From positions 2,523,001-2,587,000 of the forward strand of contig NZ_JAJDFY010000001.1 of assembly GCF_024704365.1 (NCBI RefSeq): a DNA stretch of 64,000 bases. Reading direction: 5' to 3'. This stretch comes from Thermomonas sp. S9 (lineage in GTDB: Bacteria; Pseudomonadota; Gammaproteobacteria; Xanthomonadales; Xanthomonadaceae). Below, piece after piece: positions 48,106 through 56,835 of the stretch (its first letter is position 1; each line of letters starts with the position of its first letter). A program made the translations under genes and the position numbers. The notes beneath the pieces were generated by a model. It ran no database searches. It saw only the letters and a program-made list of their open reading frames with translations, and had not been told where the DNA came from.

Positions 48106-49948
48106 GGCGTACTCGACTTGACGATTTTGGTCGGCCGGGCCAGTGTGTCAAAGCAGTACGGCATCCCACTGCAGTCGGCAGCCACTTGCCAAGTGAATGT
48201 TTGACCTTGCTGCACCACCGTCACTTGGCGCTGTGGACGCAAAAACCCGGTAATGTCGTAATCGCCCATGTGGCGAAGGCTCCGCCCGTTTGATGGGGCA
48301 TAAGGTGCCGCTTCGGGATCAGCGTAGTCAATTGTCACTGTGCGCTCAGCTGCAGCGCCATTCCAGCCATATTCTGTCTTTAGCAGCAACCCTTCGTTGA
48401 CTTTGTAGCGGTTGCCAAAAGTGTGCCGCGTCACATGACCGTCGGGATCCGTGACAGCAACCGTTCGCGTCGATGGCGAATCACTACTGCATGCGACACC
48501 TCCGCCAACTGTACCTTGCGGAATTATCCAACAGTTATTGGGTGGCCCATAACTGTAATTCCAGACTTGACCAGCCGCCAGCAACCCCGGACCAGTGATA
48601 GTTCTCGATATAACCGCAAAGCCGCCAAACAGATAAGGCTCCACCGGATATTCTTGATTATCAAGCAATTTAATACATTCGCGATAAACGCCCGATCTAC
48701 CAAACAATACCTGCTGCATTGCTATGGTCAGGGTCGCTCCAGATGGAGCAGTAATGCTTCCCGTGTAGACAGACCGATTCGGAGTGCTAGCGCTATCGCA
48801 CGAAGTGGACAGACCTGGACTTGCCAGACTGAGCCGAGCCAGCCGGTATACCCAGACAGAGCCATCAGGTAAAGTCAATGTGTCAGGACTGTCAGTCCAG
48901 CCAAGATCGGAAGTATACGAGTAGACCCAAGTGCGACTGCCATCCGTGATCTTACTGACGCGCGCACTTGTGCCGCTCAGATAAGTGAAGTCCAGATGAC
49001 GCCCATCATCAGCCTCAATCCTCAGGAGTTGCCAGGGATTGGCCGGATTCCATATGTATCTGACACTGTTTCCAAAGCGATCCGTCACCCTTGTTGGATA
49101 CAGCAAAATTTCTTTACGTGGCAGATTATAGCCTGCCGACAACTGCCGATTCCCGCCATTTCCAAAGTTATAGATGCTCGCACTTTCTTTTTCCACGAGC
49201 TGCCCAAATCCGGACGACCCAACCGCGCCGGCCGTCAACGACAAAACCGGATCAGGATATGATTTACTCAAAGTGCGCTCATAGCGGGACACGTATTGAT
49301 TGAGAGTGTAAATAGTGCCTTTCGTATCTACAACTTCGAAACCTTCACCACCAACAGCGCTAGACTCACTCGTTTGCGCAAGCGGGACGCAGCGTATGGC
49401 ATTGCCAGATTTGGTCACAACTGGATAAACTTTCCCATCATTCGGGGCAGGCGCACCCGCCCTTTCCAGCAATTCCTGCTCCCCTTCCCCGGGCAAATAA
49501 AGAAAGCTACCACTCCAATACTCGTCTGCGCTGAAAGAACCACCCTGAACGACGACATCGGGGGGCGCGGAAAACTGCGAACAACGCGCCCCCTCGCACC
49601 CCAACCCGGCCACCCAACGGATGCAGAAAATGTGCCATGGATATGAGGCAAATCAATATCCCAGTATCGAAACAGACCTTCACCATAAGCATCGCTAGGG
49701 CGATAACGACGGCCCACTCGCATATCAGGACCGATACCCGGCAATACCACATCGGTCTGTACGATCTCCAGACTTCCAGAATTCAAATCAACTCGATCCC
49801 CGAACTGATCCTGGGCTGCCTGAATGAGGCTCCTTTGCTGTATGTGCCGCCAGTATTCAGCGGGATATGTAGTAGTATCTCCCGCATGCGATAGTCCGGC
49901 AAAAGCAATCGCCGCCGCGATAAAAGTTCGCCTAGCCAAGGAATTCAT
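48102..49948 (-). pseudogene. Sec-exported RHS N-terminal-type protein, first gene of the RHS operon (one frame break)
   Basis: ATG at 49948 gives a signal peptide (ARRTFIAAAIAFAGLSHAG); an alternative ATG lies at 49963. The N-terminal motif is FGDRVDLNSGSLEI, then TDVVLPGIGPDM and YRPSDAYGEGLFRYW, the 'G-x-G-W' block that opens RHS proteins. Scattered YD-like strands follow (VTDRFGNSVRYIW, ITDGSRTWVYSYTS, VTDPDGHVTRHTFG). About 615 residues, ending KIVKSSTP with no toxin domain. The frame breaks at about 49605, where a G-run needs one more G (W-P-G-L-G-C). It probably pairs with the second RHS protein to complete the beta-cocoon, since the genes overlap by four bases. AT-rich for this genome. 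Confidence 0.8.
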
Positions 49949-50086
49949 AATCACATGTCCCATAAAAATTCCCACTCGATTCAAGCTGGCAGCCATAAAC
50001 TTGAGGCTGCGTCCCCGCCAACCTGTTCAAGGAAACCTGAACTCCCCGCCAGCGACGGTAGCACAACGCGATCGGGATACCAATCG

Positions 50087-50221
50087 ATGCCACTGAGATT
50101 CGGTGACGCCGAAGCGCTGGGGCTTCGCCAGCAGACACGGCGCAAGGTGTTTCTGATTGAGATCGAGCAGGTGGTGCTGTGGCATGCGCTGCTGGCGCCG
50201 ATCGCGCCGCATTACCCTAAA
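50087..50221 (+). pseudogene. IS5-type transposase remnant, N-terminal fragment
   Basis: The short frame MPLRFGDAEALGLRQQTRRK, then VFLIEIEQVVLWHALLAPI and APHYPK, matches the start of IS5/IS1182-like transposases ('FGDAEY...TRRE.FLAEMEQVVPW..LLALIEPHYP'). It breaks off at the stop of the convergent QEGLA gene. No inverted repeats or remaining transposase are present. It marks the right edge of the RHS accessory island, opposite the IS110 remnant. Confidence 0.75.
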
Positions 50222-51474
50222 CATCGAGCACGCCGCCATCGGTGCCCAGCTGTTCCAGCCGGATGCGGCTGGCGAACGAGGAAAACGCGAGCATCCCCGC
50301 CAGGGCGCTGGCGCGCGCCACCCAGGCCGGAAGCCAGGTGGGTTCCAGCAGGTCGCCGCTGTCGAACAGCGGCTCGAAGCGCTGCACGTCGGCCAGGGTC
50401 ATCTTGCCGGCGAACAGGCGCCGGCACAGGCGCAGGCGGCCCTGCTTGAGCGCCCAGCGGAAGAAGGTGTGCACGCCGATCAGCCCGCGCAGGTACACGG
50501 TGTCCTTGGTGAACGCCGCGCCGCCGGTGGTGGGCACGCCGCGGAACACGCGCTGGGCGGAGGTGAAGCTTTCCACCTCGCTCTGCCCGGATTCGAGGAA
50601 ATAGCGGAACACCTGCACGAAGTCGGCGCCTTCCAGCGCCATTGCCACCGCCTCGATGCGCAGGCTGACGCGTTTGAGGCGTTCGATATCGATGCTGCCG
50701 GTGATCTGCTCGGCGAATACCGCCAACCCCTCCTGGGTGGCGGTGATCCGCGGCGAGGACAGCGCCAGGCTGGGCAGGTTGGGCTGGCGCTGGCCGTTCA
50801 GCGCGGTCAGCGAGTGCACGTAGGCCTCGTGTTGCAGCAGCTGCTGGTAGTCGTAGTCGGAGAACGCCGCGCCCGCGCGCAGGCGGATCCGGCTGGCGCC
50901 GGCGGCGGCCTTGGCGATCAGATCCGGGTCCAGCTCCACCGCGATCACGCGGCCGCCGAAGAACTCGTCCAGCGCGGACTGCAGGCGCAGTGCCAGGGCT
51001 TCGGCCGAGACCTCCACCTCCTGCGCGTCGGCTACCAGCTCGCGGTCGAGCTCGTCGGCCACGCGCAGGAAGTGGTTGGCCGCCTCGCGGGTGGTGGCGC
51101 CGCCCGGCAGCGCCTGGTCGGGGGGTGCCGAACAGGGCGATCGACAGGTCGGTCACCTGCGGCGTGCCTAGGTGCTCCAGCAGCTCGGCCGCCAGCACCC
51201 AGCCCTGCGCCGATTCGACCAGGTACTGGCCGAGCGGATGGGTGGGATCGGCGGCGGCGGCGATGGCCGACAGCTCGCGCCGTGCCTCTGCGAAATCCAG
51301 CCTCGGATACTGGTACCGCGGCAGCTGCGGGTTGCCGCGCGCCCACCCGGCGAGGAACGCCTGCTGCTCGCTGGCCGGCCAGCTGGCCAAGCTGAGCAGC
51401 CGGATCGGCTTGGCCGCCCGCGCCAGCCGCGCATCCAGCGCTGCGTGGTGGGCGATCGCGTCAGCGCCGGCCAT
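50217..51474 (-). pseudogene. QEGLA-motif (DUF1704/MATCAP-like) family protein (one frame break)
   Basis: Start ATG 51474, about 419 residues repaired. The name-giving motif is ITATQEGLAVFAEQ. A zinc-type HExxxH (QHEAYVH) lies upstream of it, the signature of the tyrosine-carboxypeptidase-like MATCAP family. The bacterial substrate is unknown. The N-terminal part reads LASWPASEQQAFLAGWARGN and LGQYLVESAQGWVLAAELL. The frame breaks at 51120-51125: a six-base C-run (coding strand) should be five to read G-T-P-D-Q-A-L-P-G. The start overlaps the rsgA stop by 14 bp, so it is co-transcribed with rsgA. Confidence 0.85.
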
Positions 51475-52570
51475 GCGGGCGCTCCGGCGGCCGGCGCGCG
51501 GGCTTGCCCGGCGTGCGCGCCTCGGCTTTCTGCGCCAGCCGCTGCGCGAGGCGGTCGGCGGCGCCGGCCACTTCCGCCGACAGCTTGAGGAAATTCGCCA
51601 CCCGGCGGCCGTCCAGCTCGCCGCGCTCGACCGCGGCGCGCACCGCGCAACCGGGTTCGCGCGCATGCCGGCAATCACGGAAGCGGCACTGCGCGGCCAG
51701 CGCCTCGATGTCGGAAAAGCTCTCGGCCACGGCCTCCTCGCCGGTCGGCTTGAGTTCGCGCATCCCCGGCGTGTCGATCAGGCAGGCGCCGGACGGCAGC
51801 GCGATCAGCGCACGATGGGTGGTGGTGTGGCGGCCGCGCGCATCGTGCGCGCGCACTGCGCCAGTCTTCATCTTCTCGATCCCGAGCAGGGTGTTGGTGA
51901 GGGTGGACTTGCCGGCCCCGGAACTGCCCACCAGCACCACGCTATGCCCGGGCTGCAGCCAGGGCTGCAGCAGCGCCGCGCTGGCCGGGTCCTTCGCGTT
52001 CAGCGCCAGCACCGGCACCTCCAGACCGCCGAGCTGGGCCCGCGCCGTCTCGGGATCGGCGGCGTCCTTGTCCGCCTTGGTCAGCACCACCACCGGCTGC
52101 ACGCCGTGACCGGCCACCAGCAGCAGGTAGCGCTCGATCCGGCGCGGGTTGAAATCGGCATCCAGCCCGCAGACCACGAACGCGGTGTCGATGTTGGCGG
52201 CGATCACCTGCTGGCGGTAATGCTCGCCGGCGGCGCCGCGCTTGATCGCCGACCGCCGCGGCAGCAGCGCCACGATCCGCAGCGACTTCGGCGCATGGCC
52301 TTCCACCAGCACCCAGTCGCCCACCGCGGGGCGCTGCTCGGGCGCCAGCTCGCCCTTGCGGTAGCTGCCGGCGCGCTGCCATTCCGGCAGCGATTCGGCC
52401 GGCTGCGCCTGCTCCGGCGCCTCGGCCACCCGATAGCCGCTGCGGTGCTGCTCCACGATCCGCGCCGGGCGCGCCTGCGGGTGCGATGCCATCAATGCCG
52501 TCCAGTCTGGCGGCAGGGTGGCGGGCGTCCAGCGCCAGCCGATCGCGGAGAGCGCGGCAGGCGGCGTCAT
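51461..52570 (-). CDS. rsgA: Ribosome small-subunit-dependent GTPase A
   Basis: 369 residues from ATG 52570. The order of GTPase motifs is circularly permuted, as expected for RsgA: G4 (VVLTKAD) first, then G1 (GSSGAGKSTLTN) and G3 (IDTPGMREL). An OB-fold precedes (VGDWVLVEG). A C-terminal zinc knuckle is present (CRFRDCRHAREPGCAV: C...C...H...C). It assists late 30S maturation in the cytoplasm. The sequence is intact. The following QEGLA gene overlaps its 3' end. Confidence 0.96.
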   Translation of the reverse strand: MTPPAALSAIGWRWTPATLPPDWTALMASHPQARPARIVEQHRSGYRVAEAPEQAQPAESLPEWQRAGSYRKGELAPEQRPAVGDWVLVEGHAPKSLRIVALLPRRSAIKRGAAGEHYRQQVIAANIDTAFVVCGLDADFNPRRIERYLLLVAGHGVQPVVVLTKADKDAADPETARAQLGGLEVPVLALNAKDPASAALLQPWLQPGHSVVLVGSSGAGKSTLTNTLLGIEKMKTGAVRAHDARGRHTTTHRALIALPSGACLIDTPGMRELKPTGEEAVAESFSDIEALAAQCRFRDCRHAREPGCAVRAAVERGELDGRRVANFLKLSAEVAGAADRLAQRLAQKAEARTPGKPARRPPERPHGRR

Positions 52571-52759
52571 GCAGGGCGGGTTGCGGTCATCGCCGGATTC
52601 ATCGCCGGATTCTAGGCCTTCCCTTCCACCGGCGGGAAACGCGACCCGGGCGGGGCGGCCGGCAGCAGCACCCCGGCAGGCGCGGCGCAGGCCGCCCGAC
52701 CCCGTATTCCCGCGGGTTTTCCGCTAGGCTTTCCGCTCCATTCCCCGCCCGCACCGCCG

Positions 52760-54019
52760 ATGTCGTCGTTCAACCCCCGCCACAAGATCGCCACCCGCAC
52801 CCGCCTGACCGAGGTCCGCTACGAGATCCGCGGCGAACTGGCGCGCCGCGCGCGCGAGCTGGAGGCCCAGGGCCGCAAGCTGATCAAGCTCAACATCGGC
52901 AACCCCGGCGCGTTCGGGTTCCGCGCGCCGGAGCATTTGCAGCGCGCGATCGCCGATCACATCCAGCGCACCGACCCCTATACCCACCAGCAGGGCCTGC
53001 CCGAGGCGCGCGAGGCGATCGCGGCGTTCCACAAGGCGCGCGGCACGCCGAATGCCAGCCCGGAGCGGGTATTCGTGGGCAACGGCGTGTCCGAGCTGAT
53101 CGACATCGCCCTGCGCGCGCTGCTGAACCCCGGTGAGGAAGTGCTGGTGCCCTCGCCCGACTACCCGCTGTGGAGCGCGGCCACCATCCTCAACGACGGC
53201 CGCCCGGTCTATTACAAGCTGGACCGCGACAACGGCTTTTTGCCCGATCCCGAGCAGATCGAGTCGCTGGTGTCCTCGCGCACCCGCGCGATCGTGCTGA
53301 TCAACCCCAACAATCCCACCGGTGCCAGCTATCCGCGCGCGCTGCTGGAGCGGATCGTGGAAATCGCGCGCCGCTACCGCCTGCTGCTGCTGGTGGACGA
53401 GATCTACGACGGCATCCTGTACGACGACGCCACCTTCCAGCCGGTGGCGCCGCTGGCCGGCGACCTGCCCTGCCTGAGCTTCGGCGGGCTGTCGAAGGTG
53501 CACCGCGCCTGCGGCTGGCGCATCGGCTGGGCGGTGCTGTCCGGCGACGCCCTGGCCTGCGGCGATTTCCACCACGCGATGGACCTGCTGGGCGCGCTGC
53601 GCCTGTGCGCGAACGTGCCCGGGCAGTTCGCGATCGAGCAGGCGCTGCACGGGGCCGACACCATCGGCGCGCTGGTCCGTCCCGGCGGCCGGCTGTACGA
53701 GACCCGGCGCGCGCTGATCGAATCCTGCGCGGCCAGCGAGCACCTGGCGCTGGTGCCGCCGGCCGGCGCGCTGTACGGCTTTCCGCGGGTGGTGGGCGCG
53801 GCGGCGCGCGACTTCGACGATCACGCCTTCGCGCTGGAGATGCTGGAGCAGGAGGACGTGCTGATCGTGCCCGGCACCAGCTTCAACGTGCCCTACCGCG
53901 ACCATTTCCGGGTCACCCTGCTGCCCGAGGCGGACGTGCTGCGCGAGGTGTTCGCGCGGATCGAGCGCGTGCTGGCGCGCCGCGCCGAGCAGGCCGAGCG
54001 CCCCAGCGCGGTGGCCTGA
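52760..54019 (+). CDS. alaA: Alanine-synthesising aminotransferase (AlaA-like, class I)
   Basis: A PLP-dependent class I aminotransferase of 419 residues. Marks include LIKLNIGNPGAFGF, YTHQQGLPEAREAIA, VFVGNGVSELIDIAL, INPNNPTGASYPRALL, VDEIYDGILYD, the PLP lysine in FGGLSKVHRACGWRIGW, and a final FRVTLLP Arg region. Closest in pattern to E. coli AlaA, which makes alanine from pyruvate and glutamate. Substrate choice cannot be proved from sequence. Monocistronic; ends at a GC hairpin. Confidence 0.9.
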   Translation: MSSFNPRHKIATRTRLTEVRYEIRGELARRARELEAQGRKLIKLNIGNPGAFGFRAPEHLQRAIADHIQRTDPYTHQQGLPEAREAIAAFHKARGTPNASPERVFVGNGVSELIDIALRALLNPGEEVLVPSPDYPLWSAATILNDGRPVYYKLDRDNGFLPDPEQIESLVSSRTRAIVLINPNNPTGASYPRALLERIVEIARRYRLLLLVDEIYDGILYDDATFQPVAPLAGDLPCLSFGGLSKVHRACGWRIGWAVLSGDALACGDFHHAMDLLGALRLCANVPGQFAIEQALHGADTIGALVRPGGRLYETRRALIESCAASEHLALVPPAGALYGFPRVVGAAARDFDDHAFALEMLEQEDVLIVPGTSFNVPYRDHFRVTLLPEADVLREVFARIERVLARRAEQAERPSAVA

Positions 54020-54041
54020 GCGGGCCTGAGCGGGCCTCGAG

Positions 54042-54065
54042 CCCCGGCGGGCGCCCCCGCCGGGG
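54042..54065. terminator. GC-rich hairpin between convergent alaA and hydrolase genes
   Basis: CCCCGGCGG (54042-54050) pairs with CCGCCGGGG (54057-54065) around six bases. There is no T-run on either side, so termination strength is uncertain. Confidence 0.5.
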
Positions 54066-54077
54066 AATGTCGCCGGC

Positions 54078-55745
54078 TCAGTGGCCGGCGCTTTCCGCCT
54101 TCACCGGCACCAGCCGCAGGTCCTGGAAGTCGAAGCTGAAATCGGTCAGCGGCGACACCGGCTGCATGCGCAGTTCGCGGATGCGGCCGTCGGGATCCAG
54201 ACTGAAGCTGGCAAAGGCATCCGCGTTCAGGCTGCGGTCGCGCCAGCGCACGATGAAGGTGTCGTGCTGCCAGTGCTGCAGATCGCCCAGCAGCTGCGCG
54301 GTCTTGCTGAACTGCATCTCCAGCCCGTTCTTGCCCTGGCGGATGCTGACATCGCCATACCACGGGTCGCGGTAGGTGCCGGCGTACTTCGCCAGCGGCA
54401 GCGACGGCGTGCTGGCGGCGTCGCGCGCGGCGACGTGCTTCTTCCAGTCCGCATCCGCATTGCCCTGGGCCTTGGCCTGCGCCGCCGCGTAGGCGTGCAG
54501 CCAGTCGTGGCCGTCCTGGCCCAGCAGCATGTCCAGCGCTTCAAAGGTGATCGCGTTGAACGCGGCCCCGACCTCGGCGCTGGTCAGCACCACGATGCCG
54601 ACGCGCTCGTCCGGCAGCAGGGTCAGCCGCGACACCTGCCCCGGCCAGCCGCCGGTATGCCAGACCAGGCGATGGCCGGCGTAATCGGACAAATACCAGC
54701 CCTGCCCGTAGCCGAGGAAGTTCGGCACCGCCGGGGCCAGCGCGGGCACCGCCGGCTTGCCGACCGGGATCGGGGTCAGCATCGTCCACATCTCGCGCTG
54801 GCGCTCCTCGGAGAACAGCCGTTTGCCGCCGCTGCCCGGGATCTCGCCGCCGGCCAGCTGCAGGTTCATCCACTTGGCCAGGTCGTGCACGCTGGAATAG
54901 ATGCCGCCGGCACCGGACACGTTGCGCCAGCTGGTCGGGCTCGCGATCGGCCGCAGGTCCTTGAAGTCGTACAGCGCGTTGCCCACCGCGACGTTGTCGC
55001 CGGGCACGAGGTCATCGCTGTTGTAGCGGGTCTCGGTCATCCCCAGCGGCTGCCAGATGCGGGTCTGCAGGAACTGCCTGTAGGGCATCCCGGACGCCTG
55101 CTCGATCACCAGCTGGGCCACCCCGAACAGGATGTTGTCGTAGGCGTACTGCTCGCGGAAGCCGCCGGTCAGCGGCACGTCCTTCAGGCGCTCGGCCACC
55201 TCGCGCGTCGTATAGGTGGTGGTGGGCCAGTACAGCAGATCGCCTGCCCCCAGGCTCAGGCCGCTGCGGTGCGCCAAGAGGTCGCGGATGCGCATCTCGT
55301 GGGTGACGTACGGATCGCTCATGCGGAACCACGGCAGGTGGTCGATCACGCGGTCGGTGGTCTTCAGCCTGCCGTCGTCCTGCAGCATGTTCAGCGAGGC
55401 GGCGGTGAACGCCTTGGTGTTGGAGGCGATCGCGAACAGGGTGTGGGCATCCACCTTCGCCGGCTTGCCCAGCTCGCGCACGCCGTAGCCGCGCTCCATC
55501 ACCACCCGGCCATCCTTGACGATGGCCACCGCCACGCCCGGCACCTGGAACTGCTGCTGCACCGCCTGCACGAACGCATCGAAGCGCGCCAGCCGCGCCG
55601 CGTCCGGCAGCGGCGCCGTCAGCCGGGCGCGGGTGTCGTCGATCAGGAACGGCTTCGATGCCGTGCGCTCGGCCTGCTGCGCGTGCAGCGGGAAGGCGAC
55701 GGCCAGGGTCAGCGCCAGAGCAACGGCCAACGGGGCGATGCGCAT
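54078..55745 (-). CDS. Exported serine hydrolase, beta-lactamase/class C fold, with DUF3471-type C-terminal domain
   Basis: The start ATG at 55745 has AAGGA upstream and a signal peptide (PLAVALALTLAVAFPLHAQQ). The catalytic SxxK is in IASNTKAF, the Tyr motif in YAYDNILFG, and the third motif is HTGG (VWHTGGWPG). After ~410 residues comes a lipocalin-like DUF3471-type domain (LAKYAGTYRDPWYGDVSIRQ). Such proteins act as peptidases, esterases or D-amino-acid hydrolases more often than as antibiotic-degrading enzymes. At 555 residues it is much longer than AmpC. Periplasmic. Confidence 0.9.
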   Translation of the reverse strand: MRIAPLAVALALTLAVAFPLHAQQAERTASKPFLIDDTRARLTAPLPDAARLARFDAFVQAVQQQFQVPGVAVAIVKDGRVVMERGYGVRELGKPAKVDAHTLFAIASNTKAFTAASLNMLQDDGRLKTTDRVIDHLPWFRMSDPYVTHEMRIRDLLAHRSGLSLGAGDLLYWPTTTYTTREVAERLKDVPLTGGFREQYAYDNILFGVAQLVIEQASGMPYRQFLQTRIWQPLGMTETRYNSDDLVPGDNVAVGNALYDFKDLRPIASPTSWRNVSGAGGIYSSVHDLAKWMNLQLAGGEIPGSGGKRLFSEERQREMWTMLTPIPVGKPAVPALAPAVPNFLGYGQGWYLSDYAGHRLVWHTGGWPGQVSRLTLLPDERVGIVVLTSAEVGAAFNAITFEALDMLLGQDGHDWLHAYAAAQAKAQGNADADWKKHVAARDAASTPSLPLAKYAGTYRDPWYGDVSIRQGKNGLEMQFSKTAQLLGDLQHWQHDTFIVRWRDRSLNADAFASFSLDPDGRIRELRMQPVSPLTDFSFDFQDLRLVPVKAESAGH

Positions 55746-55842
55746 GTCGGGGGTTCCTTGCGAGGGGAAAGCCCGAGTATGCCGCGTCACACCCGCGGCG
55801 CGACCGGCCATCGGTCACGCCCCGCCGCACGCGGTGGCCGCC

Positions 55843-55854
55843 GATAATGCGCGG
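55843..55854 (+). promoter_or_regulatory. -10 box six bases before the EamA gene (leaderless transcript likely)
   Basis: GATAAT at 55843-55848 is followed by six bases and then ATG at 55855. This is the same spacing as at prfC. No Shine-Dalgarno sequence fits. No good -35 box was recognised. Confidence 0.5.
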
Positions 55855-56802
55855 ATGCGAACGCCCGACACCACCCGCGCCCTCTGGCAGATCCACTTCT
55901 GCGTCCTGCTGTGGGGCTTCACCGCCATCCTCGGGAAATTGATCACACTGCCGGCGCTGCCGCTGGTGTGGTGGCGGATGCTGATCGTGGTGGCCGCGCT
56001 GGCGCTGCTGCCGCGGGTGTGGCGCAGCCTGCGCGCGATGCCACCGCGCACGCGCTGGGCCTACGCCGGGATCGGCGCGCTGGTGGCGTTGCACTGGCTC
56101 ACCTTCTACGGCGCGATCAAGCTGGCCAACGCCTCGGTGGCGGCCACCTGCATTGCGTTTGCCACCCCGATGACCGCGCTGGTGGAACCGGCCCTGACCC
56201 GCCAGCGCTTCCGCCCTGGCGACCTGCTGCTGGGGCTGGCCGCGCTACCGGGAATCTGGCTGGTGGTCGGCGGAGTGCCGGCCGGGATGCACGCGGGGAT
56301 CGTGACCGGAGTGGTATCGGCGTTGTTCGTGGCGGTGTTTTCCAGCCTCAACAAACGCATGGTGGAGGCTGGCGATGCGCTCACCGTCACCGCGCTGGAG
56401 CTCGGCGCCGGCGTGCTCACCCTGAGCCTGCTGGCACCGCTGATGCCGCACCTGGTGCCCGCCTTCGCCGGGCCGCTGCTGGTGCTGCCGGCCGGGCTGG
56501 ACGTGCTGTGGCTGCTGGTGCTGGCGCTGGCCTGCACCCTGCTGCCGTTCGCGCTGTGCCTGGTGGCGCTGCGCCACCTGTCGGCGTTCACCGCGCAGCT
56601 GTCGATCAACCTCGAACCGGTCTATGCGATCCTGCTGGCGGCGCTGCTATTCGGCGAGCAGCAGGAGCTCTCGCCGCGCTTCTACGGCGGCGTGGCCATC
56701 ATCCTGGCGGTGGTGTTCACGCAGGGCCTGCTGGCCGGGCGGCGGCAGCCGGCGCATGCCGAGCAGGCGGCGATCAGCGAAGCCCACCACGTGGCCGACT
56801 GA
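55855..56802 (+). CDS. EamA/DMT-family transporter
   Basis: 315 residues with ten predicted membrane helices arranged as two EamA repeats. The first starts IHFCVLLWGFTAILGKLI, with LVWWRMLIVVAALALLP, and ends ATCIAFATPMTALVEPAL. The second holds GVVSALFVAVFSSLNKRMVE and SINLEPVYAILLAALLFGEQ. The EPVYA motif before the last helices is typical of the family. Members export amino acids or other metabolites across the inner membrane; the substrate here is unknown. It probably has a leaderless message. The gspA gene follows 33 bp later. Confidence 0.93.
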   Translation: MRTPDTTRALWQIHFCVLLWGFTAILGKLITLPALPLVWWRMLIVVAALALLPRVWRSLRAMPPRTRWAYAGIGALVALHWLTFYGAIKLANASVAATCIAFATPMTALVEPALTRQRFRPGDLLLGLAALPGIWLVVGGVPAGMHAGIVTGVVSALFVAVFSSLNKRMVEAGDALTVTALELGAGVLTLSLLAPLMPHLVPAFAGPLLVLPAGLDVLWLLVLALACTLLPFALCLVALRHLSAFTAQLSINLEPVYAILLAALLFGEQQELSPRFYGGVAIILAVVFTQGLLAGRRQPAHAEQAAISEAHHVAD

Positions 56803-56835
56803 CCCAAGCACTGCAAGACATGGCAGGCTAACGGC

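Noticed and set aside
54078-55745. Antibiotic-resistance beta-lactamase
   Set aside because: Catalytic motifs fit the fold, but the length and extra C-terminal domain match general serine hydrolases, not AmpC.
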